Below, in pieces: positions 17,822-28,695 of a stretch of 64,000 nucleotides of DNA. Under the pieces are notes generated by a model. It was not told the origin of the DNA. It made no database searches and was given only the letters and a program-made list of their open reading frames with translations. Location of the stretch: contig LVZA01000001.1 of NCBI GenBank assembly GCA_023101505.1, forward strand, positions 1,302,001 to 1,366,000, read 5' to 3'. The stretch's first letter is position 1, and the number at the start of each line of letters is the position of its first letter. The position numbers were made by a program, and so were the translations under genes. The DNA comes from Pasteurellaceae bacterium Pebbles2 (GTDB lineage Bacteria; Pseudomonadota; Gammaproteobacteria; Enterobacterales; Pasteurellaceae).

Positions 17822-20530
17822 ATGTTAAGCACTATTGCGACCAAAATTTTTGGTAGTCGTAACGACCGTATTCTGCGTCGTTTAAATAAACAAGTTAAAA
17901 AAATCAATGCATTAGAACCAACTTTTGAAGCCTTAAGTGATGAAGAACTGCGGTCAAAAACAGCGGAGTTTCGTCAACGTTTAGCGGCAGGTGAAACCTT
18001 AGAACAACTATTACCTGAAGCCTTTGCAACCGTGCGTGAAGCCAGTAAACGTACCTTAGGAATGCGTCCTTTTGATGTGCAATTAGTTGGCGGTATGGTG
18101 TTGACCAATCGCAACATTGCCGAAATGCGTACGGGCGAGGGGAAAACCTTAACCGCAACATTGCCTTGCTATTTAAATGCGTTAACAGGAAAGGGCGTTC
18201 ACGTGGTTACGGTAAATGATTATTTGGCACGCCGTGATGCGGAAACCAACCGTCCTTTATTTGAATTTTTGGGTATGAGCGTGGCGGTTAATGTGCCAGG
18301 CTTACCACCTGAAGTGAAGCGTGAAGCCTATCAGGCAGATATTACCTATGCCACCAACAGCGAATTAGGCTTTGATTATTTGCGTGATAACCTTGCCCAC
18401 TCGGCTGGCGAGCGTTTTCAACGTCCTTTGCATTATGCTTTAGTCGATGAAGTGGATTCGATTTTAATTGATGAAGCACGTACACCACTCATTATTTCAG
18501 GTCCTGCAGAAGATAGCTCAGAATTATATATTGCAATCAATAAGTTAATTCCGTTATTAGTGGAACAAGAAAAAGAAGATAGCGACGACTTCCAAGGTGA
18601 GGGCGACTACTCACTTGACTTGAAACATAAACAAGCGAATATGACTGAGCGTGGTCAGGAAAAATGTGAAAATTGGCTTGTTGAACAAGGACTTATGGAC
18701 GAAGATGAAAGTCTTTACTCGCCACAACGCTTAGGCTTAGTACACCATATCAATGCGGCATTACGTGCACATAAATTATTCCAAAAAGATGTGGATTATG
18801 TGGTAAAAGACGGCGAGATCGTGATTGTTGATGAACACACTGGTCGTACTATGGCTGGTCGTCGTTGGTCAGATGGTTTGCACCAAGCGATTGAAGCTAA
18901 AGAAGGCGTGAATATTCAAGGGGAAAACCAAACGGTTGCCTCAATTACTTACCAAAATTATTTCCGTTTATACGAAAAATTGGCTGGTATGACAGGGACA
19001 GCAGACACGGAAGCCTTTGAATTCCAACAAATTTATGGCTTAGAAACCGTGGTTATTCCAACTAATCGCCCAATGATTCGTGATGATCGCACCGACGTAA
19101 TGTTTGAAACCGAACCATTTAAATTTGATGCCATTATTGAAGACATCAAAGATTGTGTAGCTCGTCAACAACCTGTGTTAGTGGGGACTATCTCTATTGA
19201 AAAATCTGAATTATTGTCGAATGCACTGAAAAAAGCAGGCATTGAGCATAATGTATTAAATGCCAAATTCCACGCCCAAGAAGCGGAAATTGTGGCTAAT
19301 GCTGGCTACCCTGGTGCAGTAACCATTGCAACTAATATGGCTGGTCGTGGTACAGACATTGTACTAGGCGGAAACTGGAAAGCAGAAGTTGCCAAGTTAG
19401 ACAACCCAACCGCAGAACAAGTTGAAGCAATTAAAGCAGCGTGGCAAGAGCGACACGATATTGTAATGAATGCAGGTGGCTTGCACATTATTGGTACAGA
19501 ACGCCACGAATCTCGCCGCATTGACAACCAATTACGTGGGCGTTCAGGCCGTCAAGGCGACCCAGGTTCTTCACGTTTCTACCTATCTTTAGATGATGCC
19601 TTAATGCGTATTTACCTAAACGAAGGCAAGCTCAATATGATGCGCAAAGCCTTTAGCACACCAGGTGAGGCAATGGAATCTAAATTGCTGGCGAAAGTCA
19701 TTGCATCAGCACAAGCTAAGGTTGAAGCGCACAACTTTGATGGACGTAAAAATCTTCTGCAATATGATGATGTTGCTAACGATCAACGCCACGCAATTTA
19801 TGCGCAGCGTAATGAATTGCTCGATCACGGCGACGTGTCAGAGTCTATTCAAGTCATTCGTGAAGATGTGTTTAATCGCATCATTGATGAATATGTGCCA
19901 CCACATTCTTTGGAAGAACAATGGGATATTGCGGGTTTAGAAAATCGCTTACGCCACGATTTCACCTTGGACTTACCAATTCAACATTGGTTGGAAGAAG
20001 ATAACCAATTTGATGAAGATAAATTGCGTGAGCGTGTGTTGCAAATGGCAGTATCTGAATATCAGCAAAAAGAAGAATTAGTCGGTGCAGAAACAATGCG
20101 TAGCTTTGAAAAAGGCATTATGTTACAAACACTTGACGAACTTTGGAAAGAGCATTTGGCGGCGATGGATCGCTTGCGTCAAGGTATTCACTTGCGTAGT
20201 TATGCCCAAAAAGATCCGAAGCAAGAATACAAAAAAGAGTCTTTTGCAATGTTTACCGATATGCTTGATGCGTTGAAATTAAGCGTAGTTAAAACCTTAA
20301 GCCGTGTTCAAGTTCGCTCAGCTGAAGAAGTACAACAAGCGGAGCAAGCATATCAAGCTACGGCGGAACGCCAAGCCGAAGCAATGCAGTTTAACGGCGC
20401 AACAGAAGAAAATAACGAACAAGTTGCTATCGCTGAAAATGAGCGAAAAATCGGGCGCAATGAGCCTTGCCCTTGTGGTTCAGGCAAAAAATATAAACAT
20501 TGCCACGGTAATCGTGCAACTGCGGTGTAA
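17822..20530 (+). CDS. secA: Preprotein translocase ATPase SecA
   Basis: SecA is the motor that pushes proteins through SecYEG. The 902-residue protein has Walker A MRTGEGKT near 102-109, the DEAD-like [12 protein letters not shown] near 207-218, and the helicase motif [14 protein letters not shown] near 502-515. The C-terminal zinc/SecB-binding site is [13 protein letters not shown] near the end. It follows secM by 95 bases and is likely controlled by it. Confidence 0.99.
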   Translation: MLSTIATKIFGSRNDRILRRLNKQVKKINALEPTFEALSDEELRSKTAEFRQRLAAGETLEQLLPEAFATVREASKRTLGMRPFDVQLVGGMVLTNRNIAEMRTGEGKTLTATLPCYLNALTGKGVHVVTVNDYLARRDAETNRPLFEFLGMSVAVNVPGLPPEVKREAYQADITYATNSELGFDYLRDNLAHSAGERFQRPLHYALVDEVDSILIDEARTPLIISGPAEDSSELYIAINKLIPLLVEQEKEDSDDFQGEGDYSLDLKHKQANMTERGQEKCENWLVEQGLMDEDESLYSPQRLGLVHHINAALRAHKLFQKDVDYVVKDGEIVIVDEHTGRTMAGRRWSDGLHQAIEAKEGVNIQGENQTVASITYQNYFRLYEKLAGMTGTADTEAFEFQQIYGLETVVIPTNRPMIRDDRTDVMFETEPFKFDAIIEDIKDCVARQQPVLVGTISIEKSELLSNALKKAGIEHNVLNAKFHAQEAEIVANAGYPGAVTIATNMAGRGTDIVLGGNWKAEVAKLDNPTAEQVEAIKAAWQERHDIVMNAGGLHIIGTERHESRRIDNQLRGRSGRQGDPGSSRFYLSLDDALMRIYLNEGKLNMMRKAFSTPGEAMESKLLAKVIASAQAKVEAHNFDGRKNLLQYDDVANDQRHAIYAQRNELLDHGDVSESIQVIREDVFNRIIDEYVPPHSLEEQWDIAGLENRLRHDFTLDLPIQHWLEEDNQFDEDKLRERVLQMAVSEYQQKEELVGAETMRSFEKGIMLQTLDELWKEHLAAMDRLRQGIHLRSYAQKDPKQEYKKESFAMFTDMLDALKLSVVKTLSRVQVRSAEEVQQAEQAYQATAERQAEAMQFNGATEENNEQVAIAENERKIGRNEPCPCGSGKKYKHCHGNRATAV

Positions 20531-20546
20531 TTTGAGCAAATTTTGG

Positions 20547-20575
20547 TTACTTTTCCCCATCACTGGGGAAAGTAA
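20547..20575 (+). terminator. Hairpin between secA and mutT
   Basis: TTACTTTTCCCC and GGGGAAAGTAA form a stem around ATCACT. Only a short T-run follows, so termination may be partial and mutT may be read from the secA transcript. Confidence 0.5.
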
Positions 20576-20607
20576 TTTAAAACGATGCCGATAAAGAGGA
20601 ATTTTCT

Positions 20608-21015
20608 ATGCAAAAACCCACTGTTCAGGTAGCCGCTGGTATCATTCGCAATGAGTTTGGACAAATTTATCTTACTCAACGTTTAGAAGGGCAAGATTTT
20701 GCCCAATCTCTGGAATTCCCTGGCGGAAAAGTTGATGCTGGTGAAACACCCGAACAAGCTCTAAAACGTGAAATTGAAGAAGAAGTTGGTTTGCACGTTT
20801 TAAGTGCGGTGCTTTTTGAGCAATTTTTGTTTGAATACCCAACCAAAGTGATCCACTTTTATTTCTATCTTGTGGAAGAATGGGTCGGCGAACCTTTTGG
20901 ACGAGAGGGACAAGATGGCTTTTGGATTGCACAAAATGAACTTGATGCAGGACAATTCCCACCAGCAAATACGAAATTAATTCAACGATTACTGGCTGAA
21001 GCTAAAAGATCTTAA
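20608..21015 (+). CDS. mutT: 8-oxo-dGTP diphosphatase MutT
   Basis: MutT hydrolyses oxidised dGTP and prevents A:T to C:G mutations. The 135-residue protein has the full Nudix box, from GGKVDAGETPEQA through REIEEEVGL (about 39-61). It lies after secA, the conserved order in gammaproteobacteria. AAAGAGGAA precedes the ATG. Confidence 0.95.
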   Translation: MQKPTVQVAAGIIRNEFGQIYLTQRLEGQDFAQSLEFPGGKVDAGETPEQALKREIEEEVGLHVLSAVLFEQFLFEYPTKVIHFYFYLVEEWVGEPFGREGQDGFWIAQNELDAGQFPPANTKLIQRLLAEAKRS

Positions 21016-21016
21016 T

Positions 21017-21048
21017 AAAAAAAGTGCGGTTAAATTACCGCACTTTTT
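21017..21048. terminator. Bidirectional USS-pair terminator between mutT and hisC
   Basis: AAAAAAAGTGCGGT and ACCGCACTTTTT form an inverted USS pair around a short loop between two convergent genes, with A- and T-runs on the outer sides. Confidence 0.9.
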
Positions 21049-21051
21049 ACT

Positions 21052-22119
<1,068 letters not shown>

Positions 22120-22356
22120 TTAAAGTATCTGCAAATAGATTGAGTAGCTCCTAATATCAAAACTATAGGAATAGATAAAATATATAAAATAGTTGAAAAT
22201 TATAAAAAATAAATAGCTAATGATTGGAATGAGTAGCCATCTAATTTTAGATTTCCAAACTAGCATCGTCCACAACATAGTCAATTCGGCGACGACAAGA
22301 ACTCCTACAGCTACAATGAAAAAATCTATTTGAAGAAAGTCTAATATTTCTGCCAT
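22120..22356 (-). CDS. Small membrane protein of unknown function inside the his cluster
   Basis: This 78-residue ORF has two or three hydrophobic segments (about 10-34 and 39-66), the second rich in Phe, Tyr and Ile. I do not recognise a family. It sits between hisD and hisC, 12 bases before hisC, where Haemophilus normally has no gene. Its DNA is more AT-rich than the his genes, with many TAT/ATA codons. It may be an inserted gene or a chance ORF. Confidence 0.5.
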   Translation of the reverse strand: MAEILDFLQIDFFIVAVGVLVVAELTMLWTMLVWKSKIRWLLIPIISYLFFIIFNYFIYFIYSYSFDIRSYSIYLQIL

Positions 22357-22365
22357 ATTTTAAGT

Positions 22366-22399
22366 GGTCGATTTTCAAAAAACTTTCCAAAAATCGACC
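22366..22399 (-). terminator. Perfect inverted repeat after hisD
   Basis: GGTCGATTTT (22366-22375) and AAAATCGACC (22390-22399) form a 10-bp stem just after the hisD stop and before the small ORF. Without a strong T-run on the minus strand it may be a weak terminator or an mRNA 3'-end structure inside the operon. Confidence 0.5.
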
Positions 22400-22407
22400 G
22401 CGCTTTA

Positions 22408-23697
22408 TTACTGGATTTTCGCTAAACGAATGCTGACCGCTTGTTTGTGTGCATCTAACTGCTCTGCTTCTGCCATTATTTCCACGGTTTTGGCAAGATC
22501 TTTAAAGCCTTGTAGCGTAAGTTCTTGCACGGTCATTCGCTTACTAAAATCAGCTAATCCTAAGCTAGATGTAGTTTTAGTATAACCGTAAGTCGGCAAT
22601 ACGTGGTTTGTGCCGCTGGCGTAGTCGCCCATACTTTCAGGTGAATATGCCCCGAGAAAGATTGAGCCAGCGTTGTCTAACTGCGGTAATAAATCTCGTG
22701 CATTTTCCACTTGCACCACCAAATGTTCAGGCGCATATTCATTGCTAATTTCAATCGCTTGTTCGATGTTTTCCGCGATGAATGTACGACTATGGCTTAA
22801 GGCTTTGCGCGCAATTTCGGCACGTGGCAATGTGCTTAATTGACGTTCAATCGCCAGCTCCGTATATTCTGCCACTTGCTCACTATTTGTGACTAAAATC
22901 ACTTGGCTGTCCGCCCCGTGTTCCGCTTGAGAAAGTAAATCGCTGGCGACAAATTCAGGATCGGCATTTTCATCAGCCAACACCAACACTTCCGACGGAC
23001 CTGCCTGCATATCAATCGCCGCACCATTCACGCTTTGGCTCACTTGGCGTTTTGCTTCCGTTACAAAAGCATTACCTGGTCCGAAAATTTTATCCACTTT
23101 TGCCACGGTTTCTGTGCCGAACGCCATTGCCACCACAGCCTGAGCACCGCCCACGGCATAAATGGTTTCCACGCCACACAAATCGGCTGCGTATAAAATC
23201 GCATCAGCAATCGGCGGTGGCGAGCAAAGTACCACTTTTTTACAGCCTGCAATTTTGGCTGGAATGGCGAGCATTAACACCGTCGAAAACAACGGCGCAG
23301 AACCGCCTGGGATATATAAACCCACTCGATTAATTGGGCGAGTAATCACTTGGCAACGCACGCCAGCTTGAGTTTCAACATCAACTGGCTGCGGAATTTG
23401 TGCGGTGTGAAATTTCTCAATATTCGCTTTCGCATTTTGGATCGCTTGCTTGAGATCTTCAGATAATCGAGCTGTCGCCGCTTGAATTTGTTCACGAGAA
23501 ACCGTCAAGCTATCCAATTTGACTTTATCGAATTTTTCGCTCAATTCAAACAAGGCTTTATCGCCATTTGCTACCACATTTGCTCGAATTTCGTTCACCG
23601 CCTGTTGAATATTCGCCGATGAACTAATCGCTGGGCGAGTAAGTGCTTGTTTTCTTTCGCTTTCTGATAAATCTTTCCAAATTAAGGTTTGCATCAT
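22408..23697 (-). CDS. hisD: Histidinol dehydrogenase
   Basis: HisD oxidises L-histidinol to L-histidine with NAD and zinc. The 429-residue protein has [21 protein letters not shown] near 128-148 and the family signature around [15 protein letters not shown] near 229-243. His in [10 protein letters not shown] near 262 is the expected zinc-site region. It starts 8 bases after hisG. Confidence 0.97.
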   Translation of the reverse strand: MMQTLIWKDLSESERKQALTRPAISSSANIQQAVNEIRANVVANGDKALFELSEKFDKVKLDSLTVSREQIQAATARLSEDLKQAIQNAKANIEKFHTAQIPQPVDVETQAGVRCQVITRPINRVGLYIPGGSAPLFSTVLMLAIPAKIAGCKKVVLCSPPPIADAILYAADLCGVETIYAVGGAQAVVAMAFGTETVAKVDKIFGPGNAFVTEAKRQVSQSVNGAAIDMQAGPSEVLVLADENADPEFVASDLLSQAEHGADSQVILVTNSEQVAEYTELAIERQLSTLPRAEIARKALSHSRTFIAENIEQAIEISNEYAPEHLVVQVENARDLLPQLDNAGSIFLGAYSPESMGDYASGTNHVLPTYGYTKTTSSLGLADFSKRMTVQELTLQGFKDLAKTVEIMAEAEQLDAHKQAVSIRLAKIQ

Positions 23698-23705
23698 TTT
23701 CTTCC

Positions 23706-24605
23706 TTACGCCAACATTTTTTCAATCGGTAACACCAGCACTGAGCTTGCGCCCATTTCTTTGAGCTGTTCCATTGTTTCCCAGAACAAATTTTCTTGGC
23801 TTACCACGTGCATTGCCACACGAGTTTGGTCATTGGCGAGTGGTAAAATCGTTGGGTTTTCCACCCCAGGTAAAAGTGCGGTGATTTCTTCGAGTTTATT
23901 TTTAGGTGCGTGAAGCATAATATATTTGCTTTCTGCCGCCTGCTGCACGCCTTGAATGCGAGTGAGTAATTTATCCACTAAGGCTTGTTTTTCAACTGAA
24001 AGTGGTTCAGCACGCTGAATTAAACAGGCTTTTGATTTATAAATCACTTCCACTTCTTTTAAACCGTTTGCTTCAAGAGTTGCGCCTGATGACACTAAAT
24101 CGCAAATGGCATTTGCCAAATTTGCCGTTGGAGCGACTTCAACTGAGCCATTCAAAAAACAGTTTTTGTAGCTCACGCCTTGCTCTGCCATATAACGCTT
24201 GAGCAAATTCGGATAGCTCGTGGCGATCCGCTTGCCCTCTAAATCTTGCACGCCGTGATAAACTTCATCACGATCAATCGCCAGTGATAAACGACAACCG
24301 CCAAAATCAAGTGTGCGGAGCTTTTTGAACTCAACTTTTTCACCCGCATATTGGCGACCGAGTTCTTCTTCTTCCAACACATTTTCGCCGATAATACCTA
24401 AATCGACCACGCCATCAAAGACTAAGCCTGGTATATCATCATCACGCACACGCAAAATATCAATCGGCATATTTTCTGAATAAGCAATTAAACGCTGCTC
24501 ATTCCAATTAATTTTTACCCCACACTGTTTAAGCAATTCGCTACATTCCTTGCTCAAACGCCCTTTTTTTTGCAATGCAATTCTTAATCTTTTGTTGTCC
24601 GACAT
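23706..24605 (-). CDS. hisG: ATP phosphoribosyltransferase
   Basis: HisG catalyses the first, feedback-inhibited step of histidine synthesis. The 299-residue long-form protein has a C-terminal regulatory ACT-like domain after about residue 225. [15 protein letters not shown] near 64-78 and the PRPP-binding [22 protein letters not shown] near 155-177 are visible. It is the first structural gene after the hisL attenuator. Confidence 0.97.
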   Translation of the reverse strand: MSDNKRLRIALQKKGRLSKECSELLKQCGVKINWNEQRLIAYSENMPIDILRVRDDDIPGLVFDGVVDLGIIGENVLEEEELGRQYAGEKVEFKKLRTLDFGGCRLSLAIDRDEVYHGVQDLEGKRIATSYPNLLKRYMAEQGVSYKNCFLNGSVEVAPTANLANAICDLVSSGATLEANGLKEVEVIYKSKACLIQRAEPLSVEKQALVDKLLTRIQGVQQAAESKYIMLHAPKNKLEEITALLPGVENPTILPLANDQTRVAMHVVSQENLFWETMEQLKEMGASSVLVLPIEKMLA

Positions 24606-24630
24606 ATTTAATTTCCTTGTTTGTAATAAT

Positions 24631-24666
24631 AAAAAACCTTCCGAAAGTTGCCTTCCGAAAGGTTTT
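24631..24666 (-). terminator. Attenuator terminator of the his operon
   Basis: On the minus strand AACCTTTCGGAAGG pairs with the following CTTTCGGAAGGTT (two G-U pairs) and is followed by a T6 run, about 25 bases before the hisG ATG. It is the classical attenuator terminator paired with the hisL leader upstream. Confidence 0.88.
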
Positions 24667-24702
24667 ATCTCATATAGAAATCATAGAAATTTACCACACT
24701 CG

Positions 24703-24723
24703 GAAGTTCCATCTTCCGAACAG
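24703..24723 (-). promoter_or_regulatory. Pause hairpin in the his leader
   Basis: On the minus strand TTCGGAAG and CTTCCGA flank a short ATGGAA loop, between the hisL stop and the terminator. Its arms repeat the CGGAAG/CTTCCG words of the terminator, so the strands could swap into an antiterminator. Confidence 0.7.
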
Positions 24724-24745
24724 CACCATTCGCCCGAAAGATAAT

Positions 24746-24787
24746 TCAGCGGTGATGGTGATGATGAAAAGTGCGGTTAAAATTCAT
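24746..24787 (-). CDS. hisL: his operon leader peptide
   Basis: A 13-codon ORF on the minus strand reads MNFNRTFHHHHHR, with five consecutive His codons followed by Arg and a stop, then a pause hairpin, a terminator and hisG. This is a translation-controlled attenuator: histidine starvation stalls the ribosome on the His codons and favours antitermination. Bases 24767-24778 are a USS (ACCGCACTTTT on the coding strand) that encodes part of the peptide (N-R-T-F). Confidence 0.93.
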   Translation of the reverse strand: MNFNRTFHHHHHR

Positions 24788-24902
24788 AAAAAATCCTGTT
24801 TTGATATTGTTTTGAGAAATCTGTTTATTAAAATACTGAAACTTTTTCCGACTTGCAAGCGTTTTTTATCTTTTTTTGTCAAATTTTTATGTCAATTAAT
24901 CT

Positions 24903-25592
24903 TTACAGATTTTGGTAATACTTTTTAATCGTTTTTCGTGCATAATTAGCATCAAATTCAATGCCTAGTTGCTTCAAAATCGGAGCAATTAATTCGATAT
25001 TAATCGGATATAAACAGCCTTTGTCAATTTCCTGATATTGCGCTTTTTGCTGAGTAATATCTTCCAAAATAGCGACAATCTCTTTAATTGGTGTAAATTG
25101 CGTTGAAGCGACATTAACAATTTGATTAGTAAACAATTTTTTGCAAAGCAAATGATTAATAACTTGTACAACATCAGCCACATCAAGCAAATTGCGAAAA
25201 CTATCTCGCCATAATTCAAACGGCTGTTGATGAAGAATTTTTTGATATAAAAAATGAATTAAAGTTGGACTAGCGGTTTTGCCAACCACTTGTGGTAGGC
25301 GAACAATCAAAAAGTGCGGTGCTAATTGTTGTAATTTTTGTTCAATGTTCAATTTATGATACGCATAAGGGGTGTTTTGAGCCTCAGGATCATACAGGCT
25401 GCAAGTGCTAAAATACACAATTTGTTTGTCTTGATGCTGATGAATCGTTCGCTCTAATAATTGGCTTTCTCGCTCAAATAAAGTGCGGTCAATTTCTTGC
25501 GAGTTTGACACCCCACTGGCAAAAATCAAATGTTGCTCATCTTGCTGCCATTGTGCAAAGGCTTTTGCCATCATTCCGTTGCCGACGATCAT
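24903..25592 (-). CDS. NAD-dependent epimerase/dehydratase-like (extended SDR) protein
   Basis: This 229-residue protein starts directly with MIVGNGMMAKAFAQ, a shortened nucleotide-binding turn. YFSTCSLYD and YAYHKLNIEQKL give an SDR-like Ser and YxxxK pair (Tyr near 105, Lys near 109). It is shorter than full sugar epimerases. It overlaps the end of the methyltransferase gene by four bases, so the two are probably translated together. The substrate is unknown. Sugar-nucleotide modification is possible but not supported by the neighbours. Confidence 0.65.
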   Translation of the reverse strand: MIVGNGMMAKAFAQWQQDEQHLIFASGVSNSQEIDRTLFERESQLLERTIHQHQDKQIVYFSTCSLYDPEAQNTPYAYHKLNIEQKLQQLAPHFLIVRLPQVVGKTASPTLIHFLYQKILHQQPFELWRDSFRNLLDVADVVQVINHLLCKKLFTNQIVNVASTQFTPIKEIVAILEDITQQKAQYQEIDKGCLYPINIELIAPILKQLGIEFDANYARKTIKKYYQNL

Positions 25593-26335
25593 CGCACTTT
25601 TCTCGCTTTGACAAACAGCAACACAGGGCGATGTTGCAAATCTTTAAATTCGCTTTGCCATTCTGGCTGATCCACCAACATTGGTTCTGCCAACTGCTCA
25701 ATTTGAAAACCTGCTTGAATGAGATTATTGATGATCGTTGCCGTGGTGCGATGATAGGTTTTAAATGGTTGCTTAAACCAACTGCGATCACGCTCACCCT
25801 CATCTCGATAAAAATTAAGGCGATAAGCAACTTGTTCTTTTTGCTCGTTTTTCTCCCAACGTTCACCGCCTTGATAAGCGGTAACAATCGGGTGTTCTTG
25901 CGAAAAAATCAGCTGTCCATTCACTTTTAATTTAGCTGAAATTGCCTTGAGTAAAGCAGGGAAATCAGCCATATAATGAAAAGCAAAAGAACTACTGACC
26001 ACGTCAAATTGATCTTCCGCCAAGCAATCTAGCTGTTCCATTGCCAACTGATGCAAGGAAAAGTGCGGTGCAAAATCCGCAAGATTTTTCGCCGCCTGTG
26101 TGAGCATCGCTGCGGATAAATCAACACCTACCGCAAATTGCAACTGGTGAGCGAAATATAATGCCAAATGCTCCCCCGTGCCACAGCCCAAATCAAGCAG
26201 TTTTTTTCCTGCTAAATCAGGCAACAAAGACAACATTGTGGGCTTTTCCACAATGTTGTTTAAGCTGATAGGATTAGCTCGGAGCTTTTGATATAACTCG
26301 AAAAAATTTTCCGTATCGTAAACCGATTTTTGCAT
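25589..26335 (-). CDS. Class I SAM-dependent methyltransferase
   Basis: This 248-residue protein has motif I KLLDLGCGTGEHLAL near 44-58, motif post-I VGVDLSAAML near 71-80, and FDVVSSSFAFHYM near 114-126, the usual Rossmann methyltransferase layout. The substrate is unknown. It is followed by an overlapping SDR-like gene and lies 19 bases after the permease gene. No N-terminal signal is seen, so it is cytoplasmic. Confidence 0.82.
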   Translation of the reverse strand: MQKSVYDTENFFELYQKLRANPISLNNIVEKPTMLSLLPDLAGKKLLDLGCGTGEHLALYFAHQLQFAVGVDLSAAMLTQAAKNLADFAPHFSLHQLAMEQLDCLAEDQFDVVSSSFAFHYMADFPALLKAISAKLKVNGQLIFSQEHPIVTAYQGGERWEKNEQKEQVAYRLNFYRDEGERDRSWFKQPFKTYHRTTATIINNLIQAGFQIEQLAEPMLVDQPEWQSEFKDLQHRPVLLFVKARKVR

Positions 26336-26354
26336 TATTGATCTCGAAATAGGC

Positions 26355-27611
26355 TTAGCCTTTGAAGTCTGAAATCCAACCGAATTGCAAACCTAATTGC
26401 GCTAAAATATTTAAAACACCAAACAAAATAATGAAATAAATCATAAAGTTACCACCAAAGGCTTGATATTGCTGTTGGGCGAATTTTTTGCGACTTGCAC
26501 GAGCGAGTAATGCAGGCACAATGGCAGCCCAAACGGTGGCGGCTAAACCTGCGTAACCAATCGCTAACACGAAGCCATAAGGGAATTGTAGGCTTAGCAA
26601 CAAAGGCGGTAAAAAAGTAACTAGCGTGGTTTTGGTTCTGCCTAAACGGCTATCGTCAAATTTCAACAAGTCGGCGATGTAATCGAACAAGCCCAAGGTT
26701 ACGCCTAAAAATGAACTGGCAATCGCCATATAAGCAAAAAATCTTAAAATTAAGGCGATGTAATCCGTTTTAATGTATTGATTTAATGCATCAAGCAAGG
26801 CTGCAATATCGCCGCCTTTGGCGATCACAGGGGCAAATTCGTGGCGTGGCAAATTACCTTGCACTGCGAATTGCCATAAGACATAAATCACCAACGCCGT
26901 CGCCGTGCCAAACACCACTGACTTCACCACTTTGCTGGCGTTGCGGTCGTAGTATTTCACTAAGCTCGGCACATTTTGGTGAAAGCCGAAAGACACCAAA
27001 CACACAGGCAAAGCGGCTAAAGCATAAGGCAAATATTGCGTGTCGCCTTGGGCAATTTGGTTAAATAAAATATCGCTTTGTGCAGAAGAAACCAAACCTG
27101 CAATCGACAAAATGAATGAAATCACCATTCCAGCCATTAATACGACGCTAAAACGGTCAACGGCTTTGGTTGAAAACCACACAAAAGCCGCCAGCACAAT
27201 GGCAAAAATTAGCGAGCCTGAAGTTCGTCCAATTTCCACCGCACTTTGCTCATTACTAAGTAGCTGATTAATAAAGCCTTCTGTAATTCCACCACCCGAA
27301 GTGATGTAAGCGTAGGTTAAAATGTATAACACAAATGCCAATGAAAGCCCATTCAACACATTCCAACCTTTGCCGAGCAAATCTTTCACAATGGTATCGA
27401 AACTTGAACCTGTCGGGTAATGCAAATTGGCTTCCAACAGCATTAAACCTGATGAAGTCATACAAAACCAGGTATAAAGCAAGATCAAAATTGAGCCAGC
27501 AAACCACACGCCAGCAGTTGAAATTGGGTTAGCTAACATTCCAGCACCAATCGTGCCGCCAGCAATAATCATTACGCCGCCTAGCAACGACGGCTGTTTT
27601 TGTGTTGTCAT
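26355..27611 (-). CDS. mtr: Aromatic amino-acid permease, Mtr/TnaB type (probably tryptophan)
   Basis: This is a 418-residue transporter of the hydroxy/aromatic amino-acid permease family, which moves tryptophan or tyrosine with protons. It has about eleven membrane segments. The N-terminus LGGVMIIAGGTIGAGMLANP near 10-29 is the family signature. Tryptophan is the favoured substrate because a TrpR-operator-like palindrome lies 29 bases upstream. The family also includes TyrP, so specificity is inferred. Confidence 0.88.
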   Translation of the reverse strand: MTTQKQPSLLGGVMIIAGGTIGAGMLANPISTAGVWFAGSILILLYTWFCMTSSGLMLLEANLHYPTGSSFDTIVKDLLGKGWNVLNGLSLAFVLYILTYAYITSGGGITEGFINQLLSNEQSAVEIGRTSGSLIFAIVLAAFVWFSTKAVDRFSVVLMAGMVISFILSIAGLVSSAQSDILFNQIAQGDTQYLPYALAALPVCLVSFGFHQNVPSLVKYYDRNASKVVKSVVFGTATALVIYVLWQFAVQGNLPRHEFAPVIAKGGDIAALLDALNQYIKTDYIALILRFFAYMAIASSFLGVTLGLFDYIADLLKFDDSRLGRTKTTLVTFLPPLLLSLQFPYGFVLAIGYAGLAATVWAAIVPALLARASRKKFAQQQYQAFGGNFMIYFIILFGVLNILAQLGLQFGWISDFKG

Positions 27612-27639
27612 AAATTTTGTGTTCCTTGTAAATTATTTT

Positions 27640-27657
27640 GCACTATTATAGTAGTAC
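27640..27657 (-). promoter_or_regulatory. TrpR-operator-like palindrome upstream of the permease
   Basis: On the minus strand the 18-mer GTACTACTATAATAGTGC agrees with the E. coli trp operator (GTACTAGTTAACTAGTAC) at 13 of 18 positions. Both outer half-sites are nearly intact (GTACTA and TAGTgC). It lies 29 bases before the permease start, where a repressor would block transcription. Confidence 0.6.
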
Positions 27658-27680
27658 AAAATAAAACTTACAACACCCGA

Positions 27681-28589
27681 TTAAGACAATCTTTCTTTTT
27701 CGCCGCCAAAATCGTCTAATAAATACTCAGTTAATCTTGCTAATTCACCAGTCATTAACAAAAAGTCAGCATCAAAACGTTGAGCCATATCTTCTTTCAA
27801 AATATCGTCATTTTTTTCACGCACGCTATCAGCAAACTTCAAGCGTTTCAACGTGCCGTCTTCATTTAACACAAAACTTAAATGCTCGTCCCAATCTAAG
27901 GCTAACTTAGTGATAAACTTACCTTTTTCCAAATGAGAAAGAATTTCCTCACTTTCCAAAGGCTGATTTTTACAACGAATAATGCCCTTGTCATCTGCCG
28001 CTTTTAACTCAGCTTCATCAAGTGCGGTGAAATATTGGGGCGTTTCTTGCTGAGCAATCCATTGCGTCATCACCACCGCAGGCTCGTTAGCAAATGCCAA
28101 CGGAATAACTGGCAAAGAACCAAGAGATTTACGCAACAATGCCAGCACATCTTCCGCTCGTTTTGCCGATGCAGCGTCCACATAAATCAAATTGGTTTCC
28201 GTATTAATCCACATTTTTGTCTGCTGATTTTTACTGAATGCACGAGGCAACAACATCGCCACCACATCATCTTTCAACGCCTGTTTTTCCGTTTTTTTCA
28301 AGCGACGATTTTCTTTTTCTTCCAACTGACGCACACGCTCATCTAACTCACGCTGCACAACGTGGCTCGGAAGAATTTTTTCTTCTTTGTGAGCCACTAA
28401 TAAAATCTGCTTGCCATTAGAAAAATACAACGACGACTGCCCACGCAAAGGTGCAGCCCAACCAAATTTACTCATATCCGACTGCCCACAAGGCTGATAT
28501 TCATTCTGCCCCAAACCGCTCTGCAACACTACATCAGACCAATCCAACGACTTCGTTAAACGATAAATAATGACATTTTTAAACCACAT
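27681..28589 (-). CDS. rdgC: Recombination-associated protein RdgC
   Basis: RdgC is a ring-shaped DNA-binding protein that restrains RecA-dependent recombination. The start is ATG 28589 (MWFKNVIIYRLT), preceded by AAGGGGAG. An upstream in-frame extension lacks a good ribosome site. The 302-residue length matches the family. Conserved segments include SKFGWAAPL near 41-49 and LPSHVVQREL near 76-85. It is divergent from proC. Confidence 0.94.
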   Translation of the reverse strand: MWFKNVIIYRLTKSLDWSDVVLQSGLGQNEYQPCGQSDMSKFGWAAPLRGQSSLYFSNGKQILLVAHKEEKILPSHVVQRELDERVRQLEEKENRRLKKTEKQALKDDVVAMLLPRAFSKNQQTKMWINTETNLIYVDAASAKRAEDVLALLRKSLGSLPVIPLAFANEPAVVMTQWIAQQETPQYFTALDEAELKAADDKGIIRCKNQPLESEEILSHLEKGKFITKLALDWDEHLSFVLNEDGTLKRLKFADSVREKNDDILKEDMAQRFDADFLLMTGELARLTEYLLDDFGGEKERLS

Positions 28590-28695
28590 AGAACTCCCCT
28601 TAAAAATACAAAGTGCGGTGGATTTTAGCATAGTTTTCAGATTAATTTAGTTATGTTAGTGTTATACTGCAAAGAAAAAACCAAAGGAAAAACCT

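Noticed and set aside
24575-24928. A 117-codon plus-strand ORF across the hisL leader
   Set aside because: It runs opposite the attenuator and his promoter region. The His-codon leader on the minus strand explains this sequence better.
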